DNA of 13,790 nt from Arenicellales bacterium (GCA_029287965.1 JARFQC010000034.1:1-13790), one strand, 5' to 3'. Counted from the first letter of the stretch, positions 1 through 6,313 are shown. Translations and numbers: made by a program. The notes: generated by a model from the letters alone, not told the origin.

Positions 1-828
1 CTTCTTGATGATGTCCAGGGCAAACAGAATCAGCTGACGGTCCGGCCAGATGATCTTGCCATGCGGGGTGACCAGGCCCAGTCGGTCACCGTCACCGTCA
101 AATGCAAGCCCCACGTCTGCACCGGTTTCGGCGATTTTAGCAATCAGGTCGGTCAGCGTGTCGGGCTGGCTCGGATCGGGGTGGTGATTCGGGAATTTGC
201 CATCGGTCTCGCAGTACAGGGGAGTAACCTTGCAGCCCAGACGTGACAGCAATGGTTCGGCCAGCTCACTGGCAACGCCGTTGCCACAGTCGACGACGGC
301 ATGAATCTGGCGTGAAAAATCGCCTTCCGATGCGATTCGGTCCATGTAGGCAGGCTTGACGTCGACAGTACTTTGGCCGCCGTTGCCCGAGGCATAGTCA
401 CTCGACAGGATGCGCTGCTTCAGGTCCTGGATGCGGTCGCCTGACAGGGTCTCACCCGCCATGACCATTTTAAGCCCGTTGTATTCAGGCGGGTTGTGAC
501 TACCGGTGATCATGATGCCGGTGCCGGTCTCAAGATGATAGGTGGCAAAGTACAGCACTGGCGTCGGCACCATGCCGATGTCGATGACATCAATGCCGCT
601 GGCGCGCAGGCCTTCGCTCAGGGCTGCAATCAGTGAAGGACCGGACAGGCGTCCATCACGCGCCACGACAACGCTTTCGACGCCTTTTTGCAGCGCTTCC
701 GTACCGAAGGCCTGGCCGATCATGCGTGCGATGTCCGTGGTCAGTGTCTTGTCGACGATGCCGCGAATGTCATAGGCCTTGAAAATTTCGTGCGGAAATT
801 CATCCATTGCAATACTCTGGTTGCTCAT
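1..828 (-). CDS. algC: Phosphomannomutase/phosphoglucomutase AlgC, 3' end outside window
   Basis: Interconverts mannose or glucose 6-phosphate and 1-phosphate in the cytoplasm, supplying precursors for LPS, exopolysaccharide and nucleotide sugars. The first 276 codons are present; the family is about 460 residues, so the C-terminal part lies beyond base 1. Seen: an N-terminal KAYDIRGIV segment, the catalytic phosphoserine loop TGSHNPPEY with Ser110, and the metal-binding loop DGDGDR with Asp244, 246 and 248. Both are offset by two residues from P. aeruginosa AlgC (Ser108, Asp242-246), which supports the reading frame. ATG at 828 is preferred over the ATG at 807 because an AAGGA sequence precedes it at good spacing. 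That ribosome site touches the dut stop codon only 11 bases upstream, so translation is probably coupled to dut. Order coaBC-dut-algC is as in Pseudomonas, where argB follows. Confidence 0.95.
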   Translation of the reverse strand, partial: MSNQSIAMDEFPHEIFKAYDIRGIVDKTLTTDIARMIGQAFGTEALQKGVESVVVARDGRLSGPSLIAALSEGLRASGIDVIDIGMVPTPVLYFATYHLETGTGIMITGSHNPPEYNGLKMVMAGETLSGDRIQDLKQRILSSDYASGNGGQSTVDVKPAYMDRIASEGDFSRQIHAVVDCGNGVASELAEPLLSRLGCKVTPLYCETDGKFPNHHPDPSQPDTLTDLIAKIAETGADVGLAFDGDGDRLGLVTPHGKIIWPDRQLILFALDIIKK

Positions 829-839
829 GTTTTTTATCC

Positions 840-1295
840 TTAATGCGTTCCGGTATGACCGAAGCCACCCGTGCCGCGGTCCGATGCTTCAAAATCTTCG
901 ACGATGTCATATTCTGCCTGAACGACCGGCACGATCACCATCTGGCAGATGCGTTCGCCGGGGTTGACGGTAAAGTCCGTATCGCCCCGGTTCCAGCATG
1001 ACACCTTCAGCTCGCCCTGGTAGTCCGAATCAATCAGGCCGACAAGATTGCCGAGAACGATACCGTGCTTGTGGCCAAGACCGGAACGGGGCAGTAGCAT
1101 GGCAGCGTAATCGGAGTTGCCGATATGAATGGCTATACCGGTACCAATCAGGTGCGTTTCGCCTGGCCTGACCAGCAGAGGTTCGTCCAGGCAGGCACGC
1201 AGATCGATGCCGGCAGACCCGTTGGTGGCATGCTCGGGCAGGGGAATCTGCTCACCGATTTTGGGGTCCAGTATTTTCAGTTCAATGTGTTTCAT
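840..1295 (-). CDS. dut: Deoxyuridine 5'-triphosphate nucleotidohydrolase (dUTPase)
   Basis: Hydrolyses dUTP to dUMP and pyrophosphate, keeping uracil out of DNA and supplying dUMP for thymidylate synthesis; a homotrimer in this family. The 151-residue protein matches the usual length of about 151. All five family motifs are visible in order: AGIDLRA (about residue 28), PRSGLGHKHGI, GLIDSDYQGEL with the catalytic Asp, RICQMVIVPV, and the C-terminal glycine-rich lid RGTGGFGHTG. The ATG is preceded by an AGAGG-like ribosome site. It lies between coaBC (150-base gap) and algC (11-base gap). The larger upstream gap contains a likely promoter, so dut-algC can be transcribed apart from coaBC. Confidence 0.97.
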   Translation of the reverse strand: MKHIELKILDPKIGEQIPLPEHATNGSAGIDLRACLDEPLLVRPGETHLIGTGIAIHIGNSDYAAMLLPRSGLGHKHGIVLGNLVGLIDSDYQGELKVSCWNRGDTDFTVNPGERICQMVIVPVVQAEYDIVEDFEASDRGTGGFGHTGTH

Positions 1296-1336
1296 AGAAG
1301 CCTCTATTCAATTCAGGGCAAAGTTGATTGTGCGGC

Positions 1337-1364
1337 ATTATATTCCGGTTCAATGCGCGAACCG
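1337..1364 (-). promoter_or_regulatory. Likely dut-algC promoter with inverted repeat over the -35 region
   Basis: On the minus strand a perfect TATAAT occupies 1342-1337, putting a start site near 1330 and a leader of roughly 35 bases before the dut ATG. The position of a -35 box (1365-1360, GCGGTT) does not resemble the consensus. Instead a 6-bp inverted repeat, CGGTTC-7-GAACCG (1346-1351 and 1359-1364), covers the -35 site and spacer, as an operator or activator site would. Inferred by eye; no regulator is identified. Confidence 0.5.
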
Positions 1365-1445
1365 CAGGTGATAGCCGGCTTTTTATGCAGGCTGGTATCG
1401 TAAAAGCAGGATGCAAGGGATACAGGATACGAGTTCGTGACTTGA

Positions 1446-2648
1446 TTAGCGGCTCCCATAGCGTTTTGCTATCTCCTTGATTAGCTGGTGGGCGAGCACC
1501 GGTTTACTGGCGCGCGGTAGTTGCAGGGTAGATGCCTTGTCAATGAGCAGCAATTCATTGTCATCCGAATCGAAGGCACTATTCTCTCCGGCGACCGGGT
1601 TGGCTGCAATCAGGTCGATCTGCTTGGAGACAAGTTTTTGTCGTGCATACGTTTCCAGATTCCGGGTTTCTGCAGCGAAGCCGACGGTATACGGACGAGG
1701 CTCACCGCTTGCCACGCTGGCAAGAATGTCCGGGTTGCGTACCAGTTCCAGGTTCAGGTATTCGCTGTCCTTCTTGATTTTCTCGTCTTGCGGGGTAACC
1801 GGGCGGTAGTCTGCGACTGCTGCCACGGCGATGAAGATGTCGCAGTCGTTCATTTCCGCCTGCACCGCTTCAGCCATGTCCCGGGCGCTGCTCACGTTGA
1901 TTCTGGTCACGCCCTGTGGGCAGGTCAGGCGGGTGGGTCCGCTGATCAGGATGCAGTCAGCCCCTGCGCGGCTGGCCGCCTGTGCGACGGCATAACCCAT
2001 TTTTCCTGAACTCCGGTTGCTCAGGCCGCGGACCGGGTCGATCGCTTCCCAGGTTGGCCCGGCGGTAACAACAACTTTAACACCTTGCAGGACGGCATCC
2101 GCGAACAGCAGTTCGACCTGCTCTGCAAGCTGCTCAGGCTCGAGCATGCGGCCCGGGCCATGCTCACCGCAGGCCTGGTCGCCTTCTGCCGGCCCCAGTA
2201 CGTGCACCTGGCGCTCATGCAGCACTGCAATATTGTCCCGGGTGGCCGGGTTGTCCCACATGCCCCGGTTCATCGCCGGTGCCACACATAACGGTGCTGA
2301 GCTGGCGAGTACCGTGGCGCAGAGCAAGTCGTCTGCCTGGCCGTGAACAAGGCGGGTTATGGCCTGTGCCGTCGCCGGTGCGACCAGAATCAGTTCCGCC
2401 CAGCGGGCGAGATCGATGTGCCCCATGCCATGTTCGGCTTCGGCATCGAACAGGTCATGCTGAACCGGGTGACCGCTCAGTGCCTGCAGTGTCAGGGGGG
2501 TAATAAAACGTGTCGCAGACGGGGTCATGACGACACGGACGTCAGCCCCGCGCTTGATCAGCTCGCGGCATAAAACGGCACTCTTGTACGCGGCGATGCC
2601 GCCGCTGATGCCGAGCAGGATGTGCTTGCCTGTCAGTGTGTTTGCCAT
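1446..2648 (-). CDS. coaBC: Bifunctional phosphopantothenoylcysteine decarboxylase/phosphopantothenate-cysteine ligase
   Basis: Carries out two consecutive steps of coenzyme A synthesis: the CoaB domain joins cysteine to 4'-phosphopantothenate and the CoaC flavoprotein domain decarboxylates the product to 4'-phosphopantetheine. The 400 residues fit the family (E. coli 406). CoaC spans about 1-185: FMN-binding GISGGIAAYKS at 13-23, catalytic His77 in GHIDL, substrate-binding PAMNRGMW at 124-131, and the lid cysteine Cys160 in QACGEHGPGRM. CoaB spans about 190-395: TAGPTWEAIDPVR, SNRSSGKMG with Asn211, and the KIKK stretch at 290-293. The ATG has no clear Shine-Dalgarno sequence. Divergent from radC; first gene of coaBC-dut-algC. 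A downstream phosphopantetheinyl transferase gene in this window uses the end product CoA, but it is far away and unlinked. Confidence 0.97.
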   Translation of the reverse strand: MANTLTGKHILLGISGGIAAYKSAVLCRELIKRGADVRVVMTPSATRFITPLTLQALSGHPVQHDLFDAEAEHGMGHIDLARWAELILVAPATAQAITRLVHGQADDLLCATVLASSAPLCVAPAMNRGMWDNPATRDNIAVLHERQVHVLGPAEGDQACGEHGPGRMLEPEQLAEQVELLFADAVLQGVKVVVTAGPTWEAIDPVRGLSNRSSGKMGYAVAQAASRAGADCILISGPTRLTCPQGVTRINVSSARDMAEAVQAEMNDCDIFIAVAAVADYRPVTPQDEKIKKDSEYLNLELVRNPDILASVASGEPRPYTVGFAAETRNLETYARQKLVSKQIDLIAANPVAGENSAFDSDDNELLLIDKASTLQLPRASKPVLAHQLIKEIAKRYGSR

Positions 2649-2656
2649 AGCCGATT

Positions 2657-2662
2657 ATTTTA
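2657..2662 (-). promoter_or_regulatory. Candidate -10 element of coaBC, very close to the start codon
   Basis: The minus strand reads TAAAAT followed by eight bases and the coaBC ATG. If it is used, transcription would begin at or next to the ATG, giving a nearly leaderless mRNA, which would fit the absence of a ribosome-binding site. No good -35 box is seen. The remainder of the 114-base coaBC/radC gap shows no convincing promoter for radC. Confidence 0.25.
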
Positions 2663-2762
2663 CCGCACAATAGCTGCAAGGTTTGTACGAACATTACGTG
2701 TTCGGAGCCGGGAACGAACTATACCAGTGCAAGGGATCTGCACTACAGACTAGGAGACAAGG

Positions 2763-3437
2763 ATGTCTATCAAAAACTGGCCAGCGGCCGAACGCCCGCG
2801 GGAAAAGATGCTGCAGCGAGGGGCAGCGACCCTGAGCGATGCAGAATTGCTCGCCATCCTGCTGCGGACCGGAATACAGGGGCAGAGCGCGGTCGACCTG
2901 GCGAGGAACCTGTTGCAAAAATTTGGCGGACTGCGTGCATTGCTTAGCGCCGACATGGACGGCTTTTGCAGTACCCGGGGGCTTGGTATGGCGACCTATG
3001 TGCAATGCCAGGCCATTCTTGAAATTGCCCGCCGACATTATGCCGAGGGGCTCGGAGAGCGCGACAGCTTTACCAGCCCGGGGCATGTGCGAGATTATCT
3101 CCATGCCAGCCTGCGCGACAGGAATGCCGAGGTGTTCTGCGTGTTATTTCTCGACAACCGGCATCGCCTTATCTGCTTCGAGGAGTGCTTTAACGGCACG
3201 ATAGACGGCGCATCTGTCCATCCGCGCGAAATTGTCCGTAAGGCGCTGGGGCACAACGCAGCGGCTGTGATCCTCGCGCACAATCACCCTTCCGGTGTAA
3301 CCGAACCCAGCCAGGCTGATATATCGCTGACACATCGTCTCAAGGAGGCACTGTCGCTGATCGATGTCCGGGTGCTGGATCATTTCATTGTCGGCGACGG
3401 TCAGCCCCTGTCGCTGTCGGAACAGGGGTTGATGTAA
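2763..3437 (+). CDS. radC: RadC-family JAB/MPN-domain protein
   Basis: Member of the RadC (DUF2466) family; the name comes from an early link with DNA repair, and its true biochemical role is unsettled. The 224 residues match the E. coli protein (222). The N-terminal part holds a helix-hairpin-helix-like segment (about 25-90, LSDAELLAILLRTG). The C-terminal JAB1/MPN metalloprotease-like domain (about 103-224) carries an intact zinc motif, H173-N-H175-P-S-G through Ser183 and Asp186, so it is not a degenerate copy. The ATG follows AGGAG at 2752-2756 with six-base spacing. It is divergent from coaBC, the same neighbour as in Pseudomonas and E. coli. This is the chromosomal housekeeping type, with no mobile-element context of the kind seen for plasmid and phage RadC proteins. 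Confidence 0.96.
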   Translation: MSIKNWPAAERPREKMLQRGAATLSDAELLAILLRTGIQGQSAVDLARNLLQKFGGLRALLSADMDGFCSTRGLGMATYVQCQAILEIARRHYAEGLGERDSFTSPGHVRDYLHASLRDRNAEVFCVLFLDNRHRLICFEECFNGTIDGASVHPREIVRKALGHNAAAVILAHNHPSGVTEPSQADISLTHRLKEALSLIDVRVLDHFIVGDGQPLSLSEQGLM

Positions 3438-3487
3438 AGCCCGCTGCATGCCTCTTTAATTGCGGGGATTAACATTACTTATTCTCG

Positions 3488-3529
3488 CGTGGGAGCGATT
3501 GCCAATCGCGATAGGCTATCGCTCCCACG
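3488..3529. repeat. REP-like nested palindrome (cloverleaf-capable)
   Basis: A perfect 12-bp outer inverted repeat, CGTGGGAGCGAT (3488-3499) and ATCGCTCCCACG (3518-3529), encloses two smaller perfect hairpins with three-base loops: GCGATT-gcc-AATCGC (3495-3509) and GCGATA-ggc-TATCGC (3508-3522). The GTGGGAGCGA core resembles REP/BIME sequences known from pseudomonads and other gammaproteobacteria. It sits between radC and the rpmB promoter in otherwise non-coding DNA and could also end radC transcription, since no T-tailed terminator follows radC. It is the only copy I see in this window. Confidence 0.7.
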
Positions 3530-3602
3530 GTCGCATCTGGATAATCATTTATCAGGCCAATTACGATTTCTGCGGTTTTCTGCGAACTTTCAACCGCAGC
3601 AC

Positions 3603-3631
3603 TGTTCAAACGCTCTGATTTCTGGTATAAA
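3603..3631 (+). promoter_or_regulatory. Likely extended -10 promoter of rpmB-rpmG
   Basis: TATAAA at 3626-3631 is preceded by TGG (3623-3625), an extended -10 arrangement. At 17-base spacing the -35 position reads TGTTCA (3603-3608), a weak match. Transcription would start near 3638, leaving a leader of about 60 bases before the rpmB ATG. Confidence 0.55.
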
Positions 3632-3696
3632 TTCGCGCCTTTCCGGCATTAGCCCGGTACGTATCCAGATTAACTGATCGCCAAGGATTAACAGAC

Positions 3697-3933
3697 ATGG
3701 CCAGAGTATGCCAGGTAACAGGTAAGCGCACCGTCCGCGGAAACAACGTTTCCCATGCGCACAACAAGACACGTCGCAGCTTCCTGCCGAATCTGCACAA
3801 CCGTCGTTTCTGGGTCGAAAGCGAAAAGCGCTTTGTGAGGCTGCGTGTCTCAAGCAAAGGCCAGCGCATTATCGACAAGAAAGGCATTGACACCGTCCTG
3901 GCCGAAATTCGTGCCCGTGGCGAAAAGATCTGA
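3697..3933 (+). CDS. rpmB: 50S ribosomal protein L28 (bL28)
   Basis: Structural protein of the large ribosomal subunit. The 78-residue product has the same length as E. coli L28 and is nearly collinear with it: MARVCQVTGKR at the start, FLPNLHNRRFWVESEKRF in the middle and KKGIDTVLAEIRARGEK at the end. The ATG follows AAGGA at 3683-3687. The rpmG ATG lies 11 bases after the TGA stop, so the pair forms the usual rpmB-rpmG operon ending in the terminator at 4121-4153. Confidence 0.99.
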   Translation: MARVCQVTGKRTVRGNNVSHAHNKTRRSFLPNLHNRRFWVESEKRFVRLRVSSKGQRIIDKKGIDTVLAEIRARGEKI

Positions 3934-3944
3934 GGAGAGCAATC

Positions 3945-4100
3945 ATGCGTGACAAGATCAAACTCGTATCCAGTGCCGGAACCGGTCACTTCTACACCAC
4001 GACCAAGAACAAGCGCACCATGAGCGGAAAATTCGAGATCAAGAAATTCGACCCGGTGGTTCGCAAGCACGTGATGTACAAGGAATCCAAGATCAAGTAA
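3945..4100 (+). CDS. rpmG: 50S ribosomal protein L33 (bL33)
   Basis: Structural protein of the large ribosomal subunit, 51 residues. The sequence begins MRDKIKLVSSAGTGHFYTTT and ends VVRKHVMYKESKIK, very close to E. coli L33 (55 residues) but with a shorter N-terminus. It has no cysteines, so it is the zinc-independent (C-minus) form. The ATG at 3945 is preceded by GAGGAG overlapping the rpmB stop codon, which implies translational coupling. Followed after 20 bases by a strong terminator. Confidence 0.98.
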   Translation: MRDKIKLVSSAGTGHFYTTTKNKRTMSGKFEIKKFDPVVRKHVMYKESKIK

Positions 4101-4120
4101 CTGCAGGTTAGCGATACATT

Positions 4121-4153
4121 AAAAAAGCCGGATCAGACGATCCGGCTTTTTTT
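4121..4153. terminator. Bidirectional rho-independent terminator between rpmG and phosphoribulokinase
   Basis: An 8-bp perfect stem, GCCGGATC (4127-4134) and GATCCGGC (4139-4146), with an AGAC loop is flanked by six A bases on the left and seven T bases on the right. It is a textbook intrinsic terminator in the plus direction for rpmB-rpmG and, by symmetry, in the minus direction for the convergent gene at 4228-5121. Confidence 0.92.
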
Positions 4154-4175
4154 GTGCCCGGGTGAGATGTCCGGG

Positions 4176-4190
4176 CCGGGGTCACCCCGG
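4176..4190. other. Small GC-rich hairpin downstream of the phosphoribulokinase gene
   Basis: CCGGGG-tca-CCCCGG is a perfect 6-bp stem with a three-base loop, in the 3' untranslated part of the minus-strand phosphoribulokinase transcript. No T tract follows on either strand, so it is not itself a terminator; it may stabilise the mRNA end or be chance in GC-rich DNA. Confidence 0.4.
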
Positions 4191-4227
4191 TCTGCACCGG
4201 GATGACGTACTTCCCCGACTGGCGTAA

Positions 4228-5121
4228 TCAGGTACGGCTTTTTTCGATCATTTCCTGAATGATGGGTGCCAGAATCAGCTCCATCGCGAAGCCCATCTTG
4301 CCGCCCGGTACGACGATGGAATTCCGGCGTGACATGAACGAGTTCGGGATCATGTTCAGCAGGTACGGGAAGTCGGTGCCGAACTTGGACGGATCCTTGA
4401 AGCGAATGATGACGAAACTTTCGTCCGGCGTCGGAATATCGCGCGCGATGAAAGGATTGGACGTGTCCACGGTTGGCACGCGCTGCAGGTTGATGTCGGT
4501 ACTGGAGAACTGCGGGGTAATATAGTTCACGTAGTCGGGCATGCGGCGCAGGATCGTATCGACGATTTCCTCTGCTGCGTAACCGCGCTGTGCGTTGTCG
4601 CGGAAAATCTTCTGAATCCATTCCAGGTTGACGATGGGTACCACACCGATCAGTAGGTCTACGTACTTGGAAACGTCTATGTCACCGTCCCTGGCACCGC
4701 CATGCAAGCCTTCGTAGAACAGCAGGTCTGATGGCTCGTCTACATCTTCCCAGGGAGTGAACTGTCCGGGAGTGTAATCGCTGCCCAGGCGTGCATTGTG
4801 GGTGGCTGCTTCTTCATCACTGTGGATGTAGTAGCGGCGCTGGCACTTGCCTGAGTCGCCGTATGATTTGAAGGTCTCCGCAATCTTGTCGAAATGGTTG
4901 GCTTCCGGGCCAAAATGACTGAAGAAATTATTACCTTCGCCTTCAGCTTTGGATACGGCCACTTTAAATGCTGCGCGGTCGAGGCTGTGAAAACTGTCTC
5001 CTTCAACGACCAGCGGGGTGATTTTCTGGCGGAAGAAAATATGCTCGAAGGCATCCTTTACGGTGGTTGTACCTGCGCCGGAAGAGCCGGTAATGGCAAC
5101 GACTGGGTGTTTGATTGACAT
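4228..5121 (-). CDS. prk: Phosphoribulokinase, class I (proteobacterial)
   Basis: Phosphorylates ribulose 5-phosphate with ATP to ribulose 1,5-bisphosphate, the CO2 acceptor of RuBisCO; this step is specific to the Calvin cycle. The 297 residues fit the class I octameric bacterial enzymes such as that of Rhodobacter sphaeroides, not the longer plant/cyanobacterial class II type. Seen: the P-loop GSSGAGTTT (12-20), catalytic Asp42 in EGDSFH with His45, Glu137 in LLFYEGLHG, and Arg174-Asp175 in KIFRD followed by QRGY; the latter residues lie six positions after their R. sphaeroides counterparts. The end, IVVPGGKMGFAMELIL, is also typical. The ATG follows AGGGG. It stands alone rather than in a cbb operon: convergent with rpmBG across a terminator and divergent from an HNH gene. 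Class I enzymes are often activated by NADH; this cannot be judged here. Confidence 0.96.
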   Translation of the reverse strand: MSIKHPVVAITGSSGAGTTTVKDAFEHIFFRQKITPLVVEGDSFHSLDRAAFKVAVSKAEGEGNNFFSHFGPEANHFDKIAETFKSYGDSGKCQRRYYIHSDEEAATHNARLGSDYTPGQFTPWEDVDEPSDLLFYEGLHGGARDGDIDVSKYVDLLIGVVPIVNLEWIQKIFRDNAQRGYAAEEIVDTILRRMPDYVNYITPQFSSTDINLQRVPTVDTSNPFIARDIPTPDESFVIIRFKDPSKFGTDFPYLLNMIPNSFMSRRNSIVVPGGKMGFAMELILAPIIQEMIEKSRT

Positions 5122-5393
5122 GGTTTACCCCTGTGAGTGGATTTTGAGTTTTGTCTGACCGCGGGAAGTATCTTCCTGCCTGGTAATCTGTGCTGGCATG
5201 CCATGGGCCCGGCCGGCGGGCGAGAGGTGAAGCGCTTCTGGTGGCTTCTGGATGGCAACCCAACTAGTAACTTTATCCCAGACCGTGCCGGATTTCCAGA
5301 CTAAATAGACGTCAAAAAAACTTTTGCAACCCCATGAAAAATAGATGATTATTTGCGTCCATATTCAGCCATTAGCGCATATAGAGCGATACC
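5122..5393. other. Divergent intergenic region between phosphoribulokinase and HNH genes
   Basis: This 272-base gap must hold promoters for both divergent genes, but none is clear by eye. It contains several small symmetric elements: a hairpin GGAAG-tat-CTTCC at 5164-5176, a 10-base palindrome TGGCATGCCA at 5194-5203, another, GAAGCGCTTC, at 5229-5238, and two direct copies of GCTTCTGG at 5234-5241 and 5244-5251, exactly 10 bases apart. The half nearer the HNH gene is AT-rich. No LysR-type (CbbR) site could be assigned with confidence. Confidence 0.4.
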
Positions 5394-6023
5394 ATGAATA
5401 TGGACCTGCACTGGATACTTCGGACTGACATTTCAGGCATGCCGCTTGAGTGGGTGTCTGTAAGGGACGTCATCAAACTCTACTATCTTGACCAGGTGGC
5501 CTATACCTGCGGAGATATCGTTCATCGGGCTTACGGTGGCACATGTGCCAGGACCGGTCAGCGCAGCGTCATCGAAATCAATTCCATCCTCGCAACGCAG
5601 GGGCAATGCCGCAAGCCGGGCTTTTGTGCCCCGGAATACGTACCACCTTTGAATAACACGGCCCTGTTTGCCCGGGACGCGTGGCTGTGCATGTACTGCG
5701 GTGGGCATTTTAATCGCAGCGAATTATCGCGGGATCACGTAACACCGCTAACCCAGGGTGGATTGAACTTGTGGAGCAACGTCGTGACCGCTTGTCGGCG
5801 GTGTAATACGTTCAAGGCCGGACGTACGCCTGAGCAGGCAGGACTGGAACTGCTGGCCGTGCCTTTCGTGCCGACTCATGCCGAGTACGTATTCCTCAAG
5901 GCGAGGCGGGTGTTGTCAGATCAGATGGAATTTTTGCAGGCGCATTTTCCGCGCCGCAGCCCGTTGCGGGGCAGGGTGCTCGAACACCGGACGGGTGAAC
6001 CGGCTAGCGTGCCCGGTACGTGA
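5394..6023 (+). CDS. HNH endonuclease family protein
   Basis: A 209-residue protein with an HNH nuclease domain at about 90-160. The first zinc pair is Cys99 and Cys102 (LCMYCGG), followed by the catalytic SRDHVTP (Asp114-His115), the central Asn129 in LWSNVVTA, and the second zinc pair Cys134 and Cys137 (CRRCN) with the following NxxK. All key residues are present, so the nuclease should be active. The N-terminal 85 residues (PLEWVSVRDVIKLYYLDQVAYTCGD) match a widespread stand-alone bacterial HNH family whose biological role is not established; a link to mobile elements or repair is possible but unsupported. The ribosome site before the ATG is weak; a second ATG lies two codons later. Divergent from phosphoribulokinase; its last 20 bases overlap the end of infA on the other strand. 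Confidence 0.9.
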   Translation: MNMDLHWILRTDISGMPLEWVSVRDVIKLYYLDQVAYTCGDIVHRAYGGTCARTGQRSVIEINSILATQGQCRKPGFCAPEYVPPLNNTALFARDAWLCMYCGGHFNRSELSRDHVTPLTQGGLNLWSNVVTACRRCNTFKAGRTPEQAGLELLAVPFVPTHAEYVFLKARRVLSDQMEFLQAHFPRRSPLRGRVLEHRTGEPASVPGT

Positions 6024-6222
6024 TACGGCCCTTGGTGAGATCGTACGGAGTGAGCTGTACGGTGACCTTGTCCCCGGTCAAAATACGAATGTAGTGCTTG
6101 CGCATCTTGCCTGAGATATGGGCGGTCACTACGTGTCCGTTCTCGAGCTCAACCTTGAAGGTCGTATTTGGAAGGGTCTCGATGATGGTCCCTTCCATTT
6201 CAATGGATTCTTCCTTTGCCAA
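6004..6222 (-). CDS. infA: Translation initiation factor IF-1, TTG start
   Basis: Binds the A site of the 30S subunit during initiation, together with IF2 and IF3. The 72-residue S1/OB-fold protein is the same length as E. coli IF1 and nearly identical in the core (ETLPNTTFKVELENGHVVTA, KMRKHYIRILTGDKV, LTPYDLTKGRI). The start codon is TTG (6222-6220): conserved residues AKEESIEMEG directly follow it, and the only nearby ATG is residue 9, inside the conserved segment. An AGG about ten bases upstream may serve as the ribosome site. It follows the mechanosensitive channel gene by 91 bases. The 3' end overlaps the convergent HNH gene by 20 bases. In E. coli and Pseudomonas infA lies near aat and clpA; aat is retained here, but phosphoribulokinase and HNH occupy the other side. 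Confidence 0.97.
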   Translation of the reverse strand: MAKEESIEMEGTIIETLPNTTFKVELENGHVVTAHISGKMRKHYIRILTGDKVTVQLTPYDLTKGRITYRAR

Positions 6223-6256
6223 ACCGGAAATACCTGTGAATTCTTAATGGGCGCGT

Positions 6257-6285
6257 ATTCTGCCGTATCGGCATGATGCGGTAAA
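6257..6285 (-). promoter_or_regulatory. Candidate infA promoter
   Basis: On the minus strand TTTACC (6285-6280) and CAGAAT (6262-6257) are separated by 17 bases. Each hexamer matches four of six sigma-70 consensus positions. This would start infA transcription near 6250, giving a leader of under 30 bases and expression independent of the channel gene upstream. Confidence 0.3.
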
Positions 6286-6313
6286 GGGCGGATTTGCCAT
6301 GTTCGCCATGTAT

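Noticed and set aside
1449..1478. ATAGC-gttt-GCTAT style inverted repeat at the end of coaBC
   Set aside because: It falls inside the conserved coaBC coding end (AKRYGSR), has short arms and no T tract, so it is likely chance.
2701..2762. SOS (LexA) box or clear sigma-70 promoter upstream of radC
   Set aside because: No CTGT-N8-ACAG palindrome is present, and TATACC near 2720 has no matching -35 box at a suitable distance.
4133..4621. Minus-strand open frame of 162 codons overlapping the phosphoribulokinase end and the terminator
   Set aside because: A different frame of the same strand as the clear phosphoribulokinase gene; the arginine- and histidine-rich translation is typical of a shadow frame.
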